Part shown: one piece after another, positions 24,011 through 36,206 of the stretch
How positions within the stretch are numbered: the first letter of the stretch is position 1
Layout of the letters: each line of letters starts with the position of its first letter
Source: Rattus norvegicus
Taxonomy: Eukaryota > Chordata > Mammalia > Rodentia > Muridae
Direction of reading: 5' to 3'
Assembly (NCBI RefSeq): GCF_036323735.1
Contig: NC_086028.1
Coordinates: 23,153,001 to 23,217,000, forward strand
DNA: 64,000 nt
Position numbers and translations under genes: made by a program
Notes under the pieces: model-generated
Told to the model about the DNA's origin: nothing
The model's database searches: none
Seen by the model: only the letters and a program-made list of their open reading frames with translations

Positions 24011-24914
24011 CATTATGGAAAGAAATAGATGGCTTGACTGTGACCTTGGAACAAAGGGAGATCCAGTCCCACAACTGGTATCAACTGAAGAGTACTTCCA
24101 GACCTGGCTTCCAGTTTTGTGGCACATTTGGTAATAAGAAGAAACATTAGAAGAACAATTTTAAGGCTACCTTTATCAAATCATAGATCATAGTAAGAAG
24201 TGACTAAAGAAATCTGTTATTAGTGTCACATTTTATATTTGAAAGGAAAGAAACACCAAAGAGTTAAGCAGCCAGCCTCCATCTGTAATGTAATTAAGTG
24301 ATAGAAATAAAATACTATCATTGAAGCAGGGCTATGTTATTGCTACATCAACCTATTTATATCTTGTCTCTGTGTAGCATATTCCTTGAGGTCTGGTGCT
24401 TTGATTTAATTTTCATGCCTTTTGGTATCTCTGTCTGCAGACAAATATGAACTAAGATGATTGAGAATAAATACACAAACCTTAATAAACTTTGGCCAGA
24501 GGTAGTCAGTGTCTCACGGTTATAAATCTCATTTTCAAATGTGCATATCCTAGATCTTTATTTTTCTTGTTACAACTGAATGAGTTTTTAGCCCTTAACT
24601 TAGACAATGCATAATGAATCATAAAATAAATTATAGTGGTATACGCAAAGAAAAAATGATATTGGAGCAAAGATGTTGCAATCATTGAGGCCTGAACAGT
24701 CACTGAGAAAAGACTGAACAAAAGAAATGCTCTTGGGATGCTGTTGGTACTCTTATTTGTTAACAAGGGTACTACCTCAACATTGGATATACTGACTAGA
24801 ATATATTGCCCAGTCCTTAAAAGGAAAATATTTTACTACTATTTTGCTAAGTGTACATAACAATCAAACAACTCCTGCTTGCCTATTGTTTTCCCTAGAG
24901 ATTCACCCATCACA

Positions 24915-25510
24915 AGAAAAGCTTCTTTTTCTGATACACGGTAATTAAGACAGAAACCCACAACTGGACGATAAGGACTGGGGATCCTGGGAACACCGAG
25001 TGATGTCTATATCGCATCTTCTCATCACACCTCAAAGATCTGAGTAAAACAGGGAGCAAAAAGATTGTAAGAGACAAAGGTGGTGGAAACAGCATTTTGG
25101 GTATACAACAGGGCTGATGCACATGAGAATTCACGAAGATTAGGGCAGCATGCATGAGTCCCAAGCCAAGCAAAATCCAAGGATGGTGAAAAGAAGTAGA
25201 CACACAGTGCCATTCCTGGCCAAGAGGCTATCTGTGATGGAGAGCCCCTGCAAGAGTGAGAAGAAGGTTTTATATCCAATGATGTGATACTGGGTTTATC
25301 GATTACACTTGAGATCAGTCCCTAATCTCAGAAGAAGCTGGCCATAATAAATGAGACTCCATAGCATTTTAAGATAGCAAAAGAATATGATGTTGGATGA
25401 AGAAGAAGGTGGGGAGAATTTGAGAGGATTTGGGGAAAGGGAAGGAATATGAACAAAATATGGAATTTTTATTCCATAATGGAATTGTGGTATATGGTAG
25501 GAATTCTGAA
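24915..25510 (+). mobile_element. L1/Lx LINE 3' UTR, plus strand
   Basis: Phrases typical of old rodent L1 3' UTR occur in the expected order: AAGATTGTAAGAGACAAAGG near 25062, AACAGGGCTGATGCACATGA near 25108, GCCATTCCTGGCCAAGAGGC near 25209, AATGAGACTCCATAGCATTT near 25349. A purine-rich tract (25398-25445) is followed by ATGAACAAAATATGGAATTT. Non-coding, 5'-truncated. Confidence 0.7.
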
Positions 25511-27740
25511 AAACCAAAAACATTTTAAAAATTGTCCTTGTGTTCCCTCTCTATATGACTTATGAGTCAACAAAATGTTTATATATAATATATTATACCT
25601 ATGAATTTATTTCTGCAAGTTTAATATCTGATATAAATGCCTATAAAGTTAACTCTCATTCAAACTCATATAATCTCTGTGTAAGGAAATCTAAGGCAAG
25701 CCATTTATTTATACTTTGCAACCAATACTTTGGTGCTTTTTGGACTTTGGATTGTCAGATTTTCTAAGTCCATTAAACAGAGCAGAATATTAATTTCTAA
25801 AGTAGTATCCCTGAGTATGACCGGTAAAGTATCTGAAAGTTTTCAGCCCACATGTCCCTGAAATGCCTCTTTCTGATCTAGGTTGGCAATACTACGAAGG
25901 TTCATATTTCTCTAAGGGGATCAGTTCCCTAGCTGCTAATCAAGATGGATTTTGTGCGATATGGACATATGTCTAAGAGGACTAGATGAAGTCTGCCGTG
26001 TCTTTGACACCTAGGACACAACAAAACAGCCAACCTTCCACAGACAGACAGCAAGAAGTGACTTAGAGTTGAAAGGGCCCATCTCTGTCCCTAATCCCTG
26101 TCTCTGTCTTTTGACAAATAAGATGTTTCATTCTTCGTTGACACGAGACAGCAAAAGGGGTCTTCCACTTAAATCTGAAGTGATTCAGGTAAACAAACAT
26201 AGAGAAGTTTCTTTAGATAGCCAAGCTAAAAGGTTTAATGTTTTGTTATAAGCCTATATATATTTTTGTTCATTGTGTAGAAAATGGTCAGCTCATGGAA
26301 GGAACTAGAAGAGGGAAGGAAAATACACTGCTAAAACAAGAGAATGTTTATAAGCAATGCACAAATCTGGGTATAATTTAGTTTTCTTGGATACATGAAT
26401 ATTTTATGAACTGGTAATATCAGGGCTTTTTTTCTGTCCTTAAATATCTGTCTAAAATGTTTTATGTCATATGTTGGCAAATGATTTTAACGTTCACATT
26501 TCACCTGATATATCTTTGCGCTTGTACAATTCATTTCAGAGGCATAACTTGTTTTCTTTGCTAAGATTTCATTTCCTTCCATCTCAGAATTTGATGAAAT
26601 CTATTTCTTAGTTCCTCGTCTCCCACTGAAAGCTGACAACGAGTATCAGGCCAAATGTAGCTGTCCCATGTGAAGTAATTCATTCCTGTCAAAGATTAGA
26701 CATTATTTTTTTTTCTTGACATAAGATGACTGATATTGTTCCATTAGATCCCAGAGGTACAACTTAACCACTTAAGAACTAAAACTCATTTTAAGAAATG
26801 CATTCTAGCCATAGGATTAGTTTCCATTTCGAGGTCACACGTAAAGTGCAGGGGAGAAAACTGAATAATAACGGATGTGTTAAAAGGAGAGTGATTTAAA
26901 ATTAATACCATCATAAGCCAGAAGCAGTTAAAGGCAGTTCTGGCCTTCAAAATGATTTTAATGACTTGTCCTGATGCTGTGATTGGGAATCCATGGTGGT
27001 TCCTACATGTGCCTTTAGTATTTTAGGCAGCTATAGATCTCATTTAGGCTTACCTAAGGTAAGGCAACACCAAGGGATCTGTGCCAGGCAGTGAAGTCCA
27101 TGCATGGCCTGCTTTATTAGGCAGAAGGTAGATTTTAAAGACAAGAATGCCAGATAAGGCAGTGAACCCCCATGCTCTTTAACATAGCTTTCACAGCACT
27201 TTAGCAGAGGTTGCTACTTGAAAGAAAAAGAAAAAGTTAAGTGTTAGCTACTTTTGTGAGTTGGTGGACCGGTCTCAGGAACTGAGAAATGGAGGCTCAG
27301 AAGGTTGAGCTTGTCTTCCCAGCTGTCGAGCCCAACAGATCCCTTGGTTTGAATTTATAGGATAAATTCATCATAATAGTTATTTGACTCGGGGTGTCCA
27401 AGTGCCCCAAACAAACAAAACAAAACTCCAGATCAGCAGGTGTCTTGGGAGATGCTAAAAATGAAAAGAAGTACAAAGGAAAAGAAAACCTAGTCGGGAA
27501 GTCATTTGTCTGAGCATTCCTTGGTATGTGGAGCAGTACAGCCAAATACCGGGTGGCAATCGCGTTCCTGTGTCCTTAGTGTTAGTCTCCTGCCCCGGTG
27601 TCACTATCAGCTGTGCTTTCTTCCTTCCATGTTACTATAGGGAACTGCTGTCTTCTTGTACTGCTATCAGGTATCCCTCCCTCCTACCAGTATGTATGGA
27701 AGTCAGCTAGTGTTCTTCTCCTCCTTTGATGGTACCACTA
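25511..27740. other. No recognised feature
   Basis: About 2.2 kb of AT-rich sequence without an assignable repeat, exon or RNA gene. Confidence 0.5.
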
Positions 27741-27824
27741 CATGGTCCTCTCTTTGTCTTGTTAATGACAGGCAGTAGAATAAATGGAAACAGGAGACCA
27801 CCAAAATAAATGGAGGTCGGAGGT

Positions 27825-27929
27825 GGGAGGTGGGAGGTGGGAGGTGGGAGGTGGGAGGTGGGAGGTGGGAGGTGGGAGGTGGGAGGTGGGAGGTGGGAGG
27901 TGGGAGGTGGGAGGTGGGAGGTGGGAGGT
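27825..27929 (+). repeat. Perfect (GGGAGGT)15 tandem array
   Basis: Exactly 15 uninterrupted GGGAGGT units (105 bases), preceded by two one-base variants (TGGAGGT 27811-27817, CGGAGGT 27818-27824). The array lies within an L1 3' UTR, a region naturally rich in G runs. The plus strand has a GGG run every 7 bases and many GG runs, so it could fold into multiple G-quadruplexes. Perfect identity of all units points to recent expansion. Confidence 0.98.
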
Positions 27930-28032
27930 AGGATGACCCTCTAGAATGTACCAGAGACCTGGGAGTTGAGAGACTCAGGAGTCAAAAACCATAGATGAAG
28001 GTTGCCACCTTACGCTAAAAACTCTGACCCAG

Positions 28033-28122
28033 GGGCTGGGGATTTAGCTCAGTGGTAGAGCACTTACCTAGGAAGCGCAAAGCCCTGGGTTCGGTCCCCA
28101 GCGCAAAAAAAAAAAAAAAAAC
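28033..28122 (+). mobile_element. ID SINE, plus strand, with target-site duplication
   Basis: GGGGCTGGGGATTTAGCTCA through CCTGGGTTCGGTCCCCAGCG, then an oligo(A) tail. The flanking 16-bp duplication AAAAACTCTGACCCAG at 28017-28032 and 28117-28132 is exact (its A-rich start merges with the tail). Near-consensus core and perfect duplication indicate a young insertion into an L1 3' UTR. Confidence 0.95.
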
Positions 28123-28714
28123 TCTGACCCAGAATTGTTCCTGTCTAAAGGAACTGCAGGGACAAAAAAAGGAGGTTCAGTGACCAGCCCAAATTGATAT
28201 CCATCTCAAGAGGAAGCTCCAAAGCCTGATACTATTATTGATGTTACGGTACGCTTATAGACAAGAGGCTTATAGACATGGGCCCAACGAGCAGCTGACG
28301 GAGACAGATGCAGATACTTACATCCATCCAATGGACTGAAGCTTGGGACCTCTGTGGTTCAATTAGAGAAAGGCTGGCAGAAGCTGAGCAGGAGGGCTAC
28401 CCCATAGAAAGACCACCAGTCTCAACTAGTCTGGACTCCTGAGATCTCTCGGACACTGAGCCACCTACCGAACAGTTCGAGGCCCTTGCCACATACAGCA
28501 GAGGACTGGTTGGTCTGGCCTCAGTGAGAAAGATGCTCTAAACATGGATTAACGTGAGCCTCAAGGAGAGGAGAGGACTGGCAGGGTGAGGGTTTGGGGA
28601 CATCCTCTTGGAGAAAGGTGGGAGGAGGAATGGGATTAGGAACCGTGGGAGGGTCGTTCAGGATGAGGGTCATGACTGGATTGTAAAACAATAAAAGTAA
28701 TAAAAAAAAGCAAA

Positions 28715-28715
28715 A

Positions 28716-28779
<64 letters not shown>
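28715..28779. repeat. Compound (CA)n-(GA)n microsatellite
   Basis: About nine CA units followed by about 23 GA units, directly after the L1 A-rich tail. Probably grown from that tail. It encodes the Ser-Leu and Cys-Val runs of short minus-strand frames, which are not genes. Confidence 0.97.
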
Positions 28780-28781
<2 letters not shown>

Positions 28782-31700
28782 TCCCAAAAGCTGTCCGCTG
28801 ACATTTACATAGGTGCTGTGGCATGTGTGTGGTTGCCCTTGAATACAGACAGGCACAAAGACAGACAGACCTATACACATAATAATAGTAATAAATAATT
28901 TTTAAAACTCAAATTTTCACTGATTCATGTAAACCAAAATTCTATGACATGTCTAGGATAATGTATGAACCTTGGAAAAATTAGAGGGTTAATTAGCTTT
29001 GTTTGGTTCTGATACAATAGTGTCCTGACATTGGATTTACTTCTTCGTCTTCATTTCTTTACCCCTGTTAACCAAGCCACTGCCTTTCAGCTTCTAGTTA
29101 GCTTACTGCTTTCTGGCCCACTTATAACTCAACCTTTATATTCATTAAACTTTATATTTCAATTTTGAACACATTAGCCAAGAACCCTCTACACGACACC
29201 ACTACTTGTTGTTATTTTAGTGACATCATGCATTTTATTTCCAGCTGTCAATCGATCAGCCTTCATTTAAACGGTGCCTGACTACCACGTACTGCATAAA
29301 CAATAGCCAACTGAATTCAGTTCTCAACCCAAAGAACCGAATGGTTTATATCCAAAGAAACATTCACTCTGAACTCTAAAATTGCCTGTAGGTATTTTGT
29401 ATTTAAGCTTATGTAGTTTTGATTTGTAGAAAGGCTGATTGTCTGGATTTATTGAATGTTTAAAATGATGAGTAATACTTTCACCCCCATGAGTATGTAC
29501 TCTGTGCAATGAAGTATACTACATACTAACTTTTAGAATATGTCACTGAGTCCTCTTTTGATGATGTGGGATATACAATACATTTTCTTTACATTACAGC
29601 AACTCGTAATTTTCAAATTCTTAATGAAAATTACTGAAGTGAGAGGCATTGTCCTGTGTCTCTGATTCAGAATGGCAGTTTTCCACTAAGATTTATAGAT
29701 CACAAAAATCTAGATTCTTTTTCTTGATTTATGAGGTAGGAAATTATGTTTTCTGGACATCTTAACACTTAGTCAAAATCAGCCACTGAAAAATCAGTCT
29801 TAATTCTTTTCAGCTAATTGAGATCCTGATTTCACTATTCCAAAAACATACATATATGTTTTCATATCTTATCAACTAGAAAAAGAAGAAAGGGATATTT
29901 CAATTTATAAGGTGCCCTGAACACCAGGTGTAGATTTTGGTTAAATATTTCTTACTATATACTCTTGACTTATACTCTGCATTCAATATATTTTTGTGTC
30001 AATTTTTATATTACATGCTAATGGCAATAGATTTCATTAATTCCCTTCAAATGTGTTCTATACACTTGCTGGATTTTATTTTACAATGCTCTTAATACTG
30101 GAGAAGTTCATTGTCCCTTGGAGGTTTTTCATGGAGTCATGGTTTACTAACAATTAGGTTTAAAAATCTGCCACACATAAAAATATTTATGCTTAGTTTA
30201 TGTACACCTCCCTGGAGAGAGACTGGTACAACTGTACATTATCCCCCCTTGAGATGACGCCGCACTCCATTACATTCAGCCATCTTTAGTTTCATAGTTC
30301 TCTGGCTTGCTCGGTAGGCAGAAATGTGCTCTTTTCTATAAGCCTTAATCATTACTGACTTTCCCATAGCTCTTCTCTTGTTTATTCTTGTGTACAACTG
30401 CACTCACACCTCGGCACTGCCAAATACTTTCGGGTGGACAATATTTACAGTAGGGTAGAGTTTGTATAGACCCTCATTTTTTGAGAGTTCTCTTTAAAAA
30501 GATGCTCAGATGTCTATTCAAGCAAATTGAATTATTTTCCAGTACCATTATTTGAAGTTAGAAACAAGGATACATTTTAAAAGAAGCAATCTTGAAGCCT
30601 TGTTCATCAGAAAACCATTAGTGATAGATATCTGGACATTCTTTTGCTAGCCATAAATTTTTTATAGTAATTGTACATCAAAGACTTTTACAATTCATCA
30701 TGAACATACTTACATTGTCCAACCTATCCACTTCATACAAACCATATAAGGTTTTGAGATGGATTTTTCTCTTTTGAGATCACTTTGGCTCTTAATACAT
30801 GACATGTAAGTTGGGTAAATTGGCAATAAACAGGGAATCATATTTAATATTCAAGCCGTTATAACTTTATCATTCTAGCTACATATCACAACGGGGAGCT
30901 ATTAATATTCTTTACATATAGCTGAGGAACATACATGCATTTGTTTCTTGTTTTTGTTCTAATTAAATAGCCTGTTAGAAGGCAAATGGTCAATCAATCT
31001 AAATCACCACATATTAATTTCTCTCTATAAGCTTCTGAATCTAATAACATAAGGGAGGCAACTATACAGGTGAAATGGTTAGCAGAAAATCAATCTGTTA
31101 TGTGTCCTGCATCTCTATTTTACTGACTGTGTGATGTAATAAATAGTCTCTCTCTGTCTCCTTTATAGTTAATTGCAATGATGCCAGAGAAGACAGCACG
31201 CTAAGTGTTCAATTTGTACAATGAACAATGGATACTTCAGAGAAAATATGGGGGATTTGAGGAAATAATGGTCACTCTTCAAAAGAAGCATACATTCCTT
31301 TGAAGACTGGACTAGTGGTCTTTGAAAACTAGCAGTATGCTCAGAGTGATATGATGCTGTCTACATATTTAAGTAGATTTAGTGAGGTTTTATTTATTTT
31401 CAAAAGTTCATTTTGAAAACTCAAAATTTAAAAATAATGATTTATTTTTAATCCTGTAGTTGTATGTATATTTGGCGAGTGGTATGTGCATGTACATGAG
31501 TGTACTTGCCAACAGAGGTCCTACCAGGGAGTACGATCTCCTGGGGTTGGAGTTACAGGTGGTGGTAATTTGCCTGACAAAGATATTGGGAAACATACTT
31601 ATGTTCTCTGAAAGAGCTTTATAAGTTGTTGACTGCTCCATCCCAGAAAAATCAAGATTACTTTATATCTATTTATGTCAAGATCTACTCTTAATATGAA

Positions 31701-32095
31701 CATATAAACAGACCATAGATCTAGTATCACTTTTGATGGCCATTTTGCTCCCCAGAAATGTTTTCTCGGAAGAGAATACAGATACCAATGGAGAGGTAAA
31801 GCTACAAAAGAAAACAAGTAACAGACTTGACAATCATAAATTGTCCTCAAAGTAGAAAAGATAATAAAATTCATTTACACTTAAAGAATTTCTCAAGCAA
31901 GAACCTAAACGAAAATGTATACATTATACCTGCAGCATCAGTATCTTAGAGAGGATTCTGACTGGAACCTATAGGTGTCTAATGGCAAAATCATTTTGAG
32001 AGCAAGTTTGGAAGCATTTGATAAACATCCAGAGACATCTGCGATGGGGCGGGCCCTCGAGTGATCTCTGTTTTTGCACACACCTGCCTTTACGT
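28780..32095. other. No recognised feature
   Basis: About 3.3 kb of AT-rich sequence. I see no exon, RNA gene or assignable transposon. It may be single-copy sequence or very old repeats. Confidence 0.5.
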
Positions 32096-32099
32096 TATC

Positions 32100-32460
32100 C
32101 TCTCCCTGTAAATGTATGTGGAACACCAACTCAACAAAAGGACTGCGGCAAGGGTGACAGAATGACACATGCTGAATGAAACTCAGAAAGACTGTATAGT
32201 CTGTCTCATGTGTCCTGATGTGTCCTCCCTTGCATTCTTTGTCTTGAAAGAAGCCACTTACCATGTTATGATCCAGCCTCCTGGAGACATCCATGTGACA
32301 ATGGAATAAAGCCTGTTGACAACCACATCTGTGGGTGTAGGAACAGATTCTCTTGTTTCCTGTCAAACCCTCAGACACGGTTGCAGCCCCAGCTCTTGGC
32401 TATCTCTAATATATGGGAAACCGTGAGCACCAAGTATTGACATACCAGGATCTTTTTCTC
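32100..32460 (+). mobile_element. MLT1-type solo LTR (ERVL-MaLR), plus strand
   Basis: AAGCCACTTACCATGTTATG near 32251, GACATCCATGTGACAATGGA near 32285, GTCAAACCCTCAGACACGGT near 32362 and TGCAGCCCCAGCTCTTGG near 32382 follow the order of the MLT1 LTR 3' half. MaLR LTRs are relics of ancient mammalian retrovirus-like elements. No internal viral gene sequence is seen. A 146-codon minus-strand open frame (31938-32378) runs antisense through it and is judged fortuitous. Confidence 0.6.
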
Positions 32461-33088
32461 ACAGAAACCTGAGGTAAAAATGTTTATTGTTTCCTATCAC
32501 CGTGATTTAGATAACTATTTATGTAGCAATTCATAAATAATACATGGAGTATATTTATAGTAAAACCATAAATACAGTGGCAATAGAAAACATTTATTTC
32601 TGGATTTTCATTTTATTGCATATAGCTTAATAAGGTAATCGAGAATAATGGATTGAAACAGTTTGAGGATCATCAAAGCTAAAATGGTTTAAATAGTGTA
32701 GAAACCACTGGTGATTAGAGTCAAGAGAAAACAGACTTGGGGTCAAATGTGCAGAAAAGCCAATGAAAAAGACGAGTAGAAGATAGTCCATAAGGGAGAA
32801 TTATTTGTAACGGGTTCTAAAAAAATTATATATGATAGAAACACATTTATTTATTTCTTTGATGATTTCCGAATAAATAGTGTGTAAAACACATCATTAT
32901 AAGATTATTTTGTAACATAAAACCTGAAAATCCTAGGGGAGGTTATAAGAAGACATTTTCAATTCTAATGTTCTGTGACAATCAAAATGTTGCCAAGTTC
33001 CTTCGACAAGAATTATTTTGTTCTTAAAACATAAGTTAGTTCAAAATATTAGCAATAAGGCATTCAATGATCACAAAAGTTCTTGGTA

Positions 33089-33131
33089 TGCATATATATA
33101 TACATACACACACACACACACAAACACACAC
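33089..33131. repeat. (TA)n-(CA)n microsatellite
   Basis: A short TA run followed by about 10 CA units and a CAAACACACA variant. A related TA/TG tract lies at about 33369-33396. Confidence 0.9.
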
Positions 33132-33819
33132 ATATGTGCTTACATTTGATTAGATAGGTGAAAGACAGTTAAAGTGACAAAGTAAGGGCATATCACAACA
33201 ATATGTGGTATGGACTACTGTGACAAGGCACTTATATAACCCAGGTACTAGCATTCTGTGGAGGCAATGAATAATGCTTGAGCCATTTTTATCTACTCTC
33301 AACAATGCTATTAACTTTTAACTTCACGTTTGTTTGCATGTGTGTATCTGTGTCTGTGCATGTCATTCATATATATATATATATGTGTGTGTATATTTGT
33401 ATATCCATATATATGAACGTAAACCTGTAAACAGGTTTATTTAGGTGCACACATACATATTTGTCCATGATTGGAGCCAGAGGTAATCACTCTCCGTATT
33501 TCCTTTTTAAGCAGAATCTCTTAGTGAACTTTCAGCTCACATTTTTATCTCAACTGAATAGAATGAGATTTCGGTGCCGGTGCCTTTGTCTTGCAGGCCT
33601 GGATTCTATATCCATGCTGCTATTGGGGATAAAATTTGCCAACTGAGCCAACTCATATCCCCTTGAAGTTGTACGTCTTCCTGTTTCTTCCACCTTGAGC
33701 TTTCTTACCTGTACATGAAAAGCTAAGTCTCTTGGGTGCACATCATGTACAAATCAGAAGAGTATAAAGTCAAGTTCAATGTTGCCTTGTGCAGCATCTC
33801 CAGCTTCAGACATTCAGCT

Positions 33820-33965
33820 ATTTCAGACATTATCTCATTCATTTCAGTAAGGCATAAGCTTGGGAAATGGTCCCATTGCCCAAACAGAAAAATCAAGAGT
33901 GGAAGGTGTTAAATTACACGCCTGAAGTCTCATAACTCCTATGCATCAAGTCAAAAAGATGAACT
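33820..33965 (-). mobile_element. MIR SINE, minus strand
   Basis: ACATTATCTCATTCATTTCA, CCATTGCCCAAACAGAAAAA and GTTAAATTACACGCCTGAAG, then TCTCATAACT, match the reverse complement of MIR (CATTTAATCCTCAC, CCCCATTTTACAGATGAG, GTTAAGTAACTTGCCCAAGG, TCACACAGCT). Strongly diverged but the landmarks are in the correct order. Confidence 0.65.
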
Positions 33966-35917
33966 TGGTCTGTGATTTCAAACTCTTCCAACCCATGAGC
34001 ACCTTGGTAAGTGACCAAGACCTTTGTTAACCCGTTCTGTTGATGTCGCTAATTGCTATGAAAAGCAATACTTTTCCATTATCACAGAGTTTGTGAATCT
34101 ATACTTGACATAATTTTAATCATTTTGTCCTAACTTCATCTGTTTGAATCTTTTCCTCACCCGAGCAAATATCTTGATTGCTTAACCTAGCTCCAGGATC
34201 ATTTTACTTTATATTAAGCAGTAAGCGTTCTGTAAACCGAGGTAATAGTTTCTCCTAAGAGGGAGATGATAACCTTATAGAATGCAACCTCTCTCTACTT
34301 TTCATGCCATGTGGTATATACCCTACAGACCACAGGAGTCCCTGACATTTGGACTGGTCTCCCACGCATCTGCATAACAAGCAACCTTTTCTGAATTTCA
34401 AGGTGATCATTAACCATGCAGGGCTTGCTAATACTTCTTCCTTTCTATGCTGTACACTCTGTACTCCGAACGCCCAGTATGCTGACCAAACAACCGGTGA
34501 TCATCACCTTTTCTGCCTTCATTAAGCTCAGACACACTCTGGCCACTTCCTGCCTAATTGCTCTTCCTTGCCTGATTGCTGTCAGCTGGTGGTGTGCCTT
34601 GGCTAAGTACAGTATCAAAGGGCTCAAATATACCTTCTTTTCTTACATAATCACTCTCTGCCCACGAGAATCAAGAACATAACACGCCAAATTACTATGA
34701 TTGTTGGGATATCATTTGGGAAACACAGTCTAAAAAAGATGCTCAGTGGGCTACTACTGACTAAATTGCATTTTTCCCCTCCTTTTCTTCTTTTTGTTTT
34801 AGCACATAACTATGCAAGAGAGTGAAAAGCCTAACCCTTTGCAAGTTGGAAGAAACAAAGCCAATGTCAGACTGTAGCCTCATTCTTCTACCGTAATACG
34901 CAGGAATAAGAATGCTTTATGAAAGCTGGACTGGCATTCCAGAGGTTCCTCTCTCTTAGAGATGCCCCAGCAAAGGAAAAACATCAATACTCTTCTTTAG
35001 AGGGCTATTGTATATCATGAATACATCATTCTCTCCAAACAAAAGTCCTTCTGAATATAGCCATAAGAGACCACATCCATTTTGCGTCTTATCACACAAA
35101 ACCTGTGATCCAGTTGTCGAGTTAATATTCTTAACTATTGCAGTGTTTTATGTTCCTGGGAGGATCAATGAATAATAAAGAAATTCTGATTCTTGTTCGC
35201 CAGTCAGGTAGTGAAGACAGACAATAAACAATAGGCAGAATACATCTACAAAGCAGGCAATTTGGAGCATAATGAATTGTAATAATGACAGTAATCATGC
35301 ACGTGAATCAGTCAGAGATTTGAATGTCTAGTGACAGCAGGTGGGCGTGTTCCATGGGACCACATTCAAGGTAGGGCTCACGGCAAACATCAGATAGGAA
35401 ATAAGAGGTGAGAAACAATGATTCTTCTGAGAGAAAAGGTTCTTGTTCGGGAGAGCAGTGGGCTACAGAGTAGAAATTGATGGGGTGGAGCTGTGAAATG
35501 GTCGGGAGGGTTAGCATTGCCTGACTCCACACAGGGATTTGGCTTTCATCATCCAGTTGCTCTCTGCTTATTTTCCACAAAGGAACAATGCTATTTCGCT
35601 TGATTTGGTAATGACAGACTGTATAAAGGCCTTGCCACGAAGGCAGCGCGTGGAAAGGGGAGGAGGACTGTGGGTCTCGTCTGATAGCACTGGGAAGATC
35701 AAGGCACAAAGAGAAAACCCTGGATCCAGGAAGAGCAGAAGGAAACATCTGTGAAGTCCAGAAGGGGAGATGGATGAAAACAAAGACCACAGGCAAACCA
35801 GAAGGAAGCTTAATAGGCATGGGATGTAAACCTTGATCTAGGTCAGATCTCTGCTTCTTCAGAGACCTGGTGCTCAGGAGAGGATAAGGATTGTGGCCAG
35901 GTCTAAATGTGTACCTT
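33966..35917. other. No recognised feature
   Basis: About 2 kb. The longest open frame, 170 codons on the minus strand at 35308-35820, has no recognisable domain and overlaps two other frames; I do not call it a gene. The strand shows no splice or codon evidence that I can use. Confidence 0.5.
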
Positions 35918-36206
35918 CCATGGGGGAAGGCTGTCTTTCATGTGTTAGGGCTATCTTCCATGGGGGAAGGCTGTCTTACATGAGGGAGGTCTGCCTACCA
36001 TGGGGGAGTTCTGACTACCATGGGGGAGGACTAGCTACCATGGGGAGGATTGTCTTTCATGAGAGAGTTCTGGCTGCCATGGGGGAGGTCTGCCTACCAT
36101 GGGAGACTGTCTTCCATTGGGGCAGGATGCCCTCCATGGAGGAGGTCTGCCTTCAATGGGGGAAGGCTGCCTTACGTGACAGAGGCTATCTTCCATGGAA
36201 GGGGAG
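35918..36206. repeat. 20-bp minisatellite, about 14.5 units
   Basis: Tandem units with consensus close to CCATGGGGGAGGTCTGCCTA. Most units are exactly 20 bases (one of 17 and one of 19 are visible near 36099 and 36175). Variation is mostly at the GGAAGG/GGAGGT and CTGTCTT/CTGCCTA positions. About seven units carry CCATGG. It generates a repetitive 107-codon plus-strand frame, which I judge to be a by-product. Confidence 0.97.

Larger units (their letters stand above)
27750..28711 (+). mobile_element. L1/Lx LINE 3' UTR, plus strand, with internal 7-mer array and ID insertion
   Basis: Sequence after the 7-mer array (ATGTACCAGAGACCTGGGAG near 27946, GAGAGACTCAGGAGTCAAAA near 27968) and beyond the ID insertion (GAGCAGCTGACGGAGACAGA near 28289, then GAGGAGAGGACTGGCAGGGT near 28568) is rodent L1 3' UTR. 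It ends in GGATTGTAAAACAATAAAAG and an A-rich tail near 28700. Joining the flanks of the ID gives a continuous L1 3' UTR, so the ID inserted later. Confidence 0.8.

Noticed and set aside
28521..28880. 119-codon minus-strand frame with Ser-Leu repeats
   Set aside because: Translation of the GA microsatellite and of L1 3' UTR antisense.
35308..35820. 170-codon minus-strand open frame
   Set aside because: No recognisable domain; two other frames are also open across it, and the flanks show no exon structure I can identify. Kept as unlikely, not excluded.
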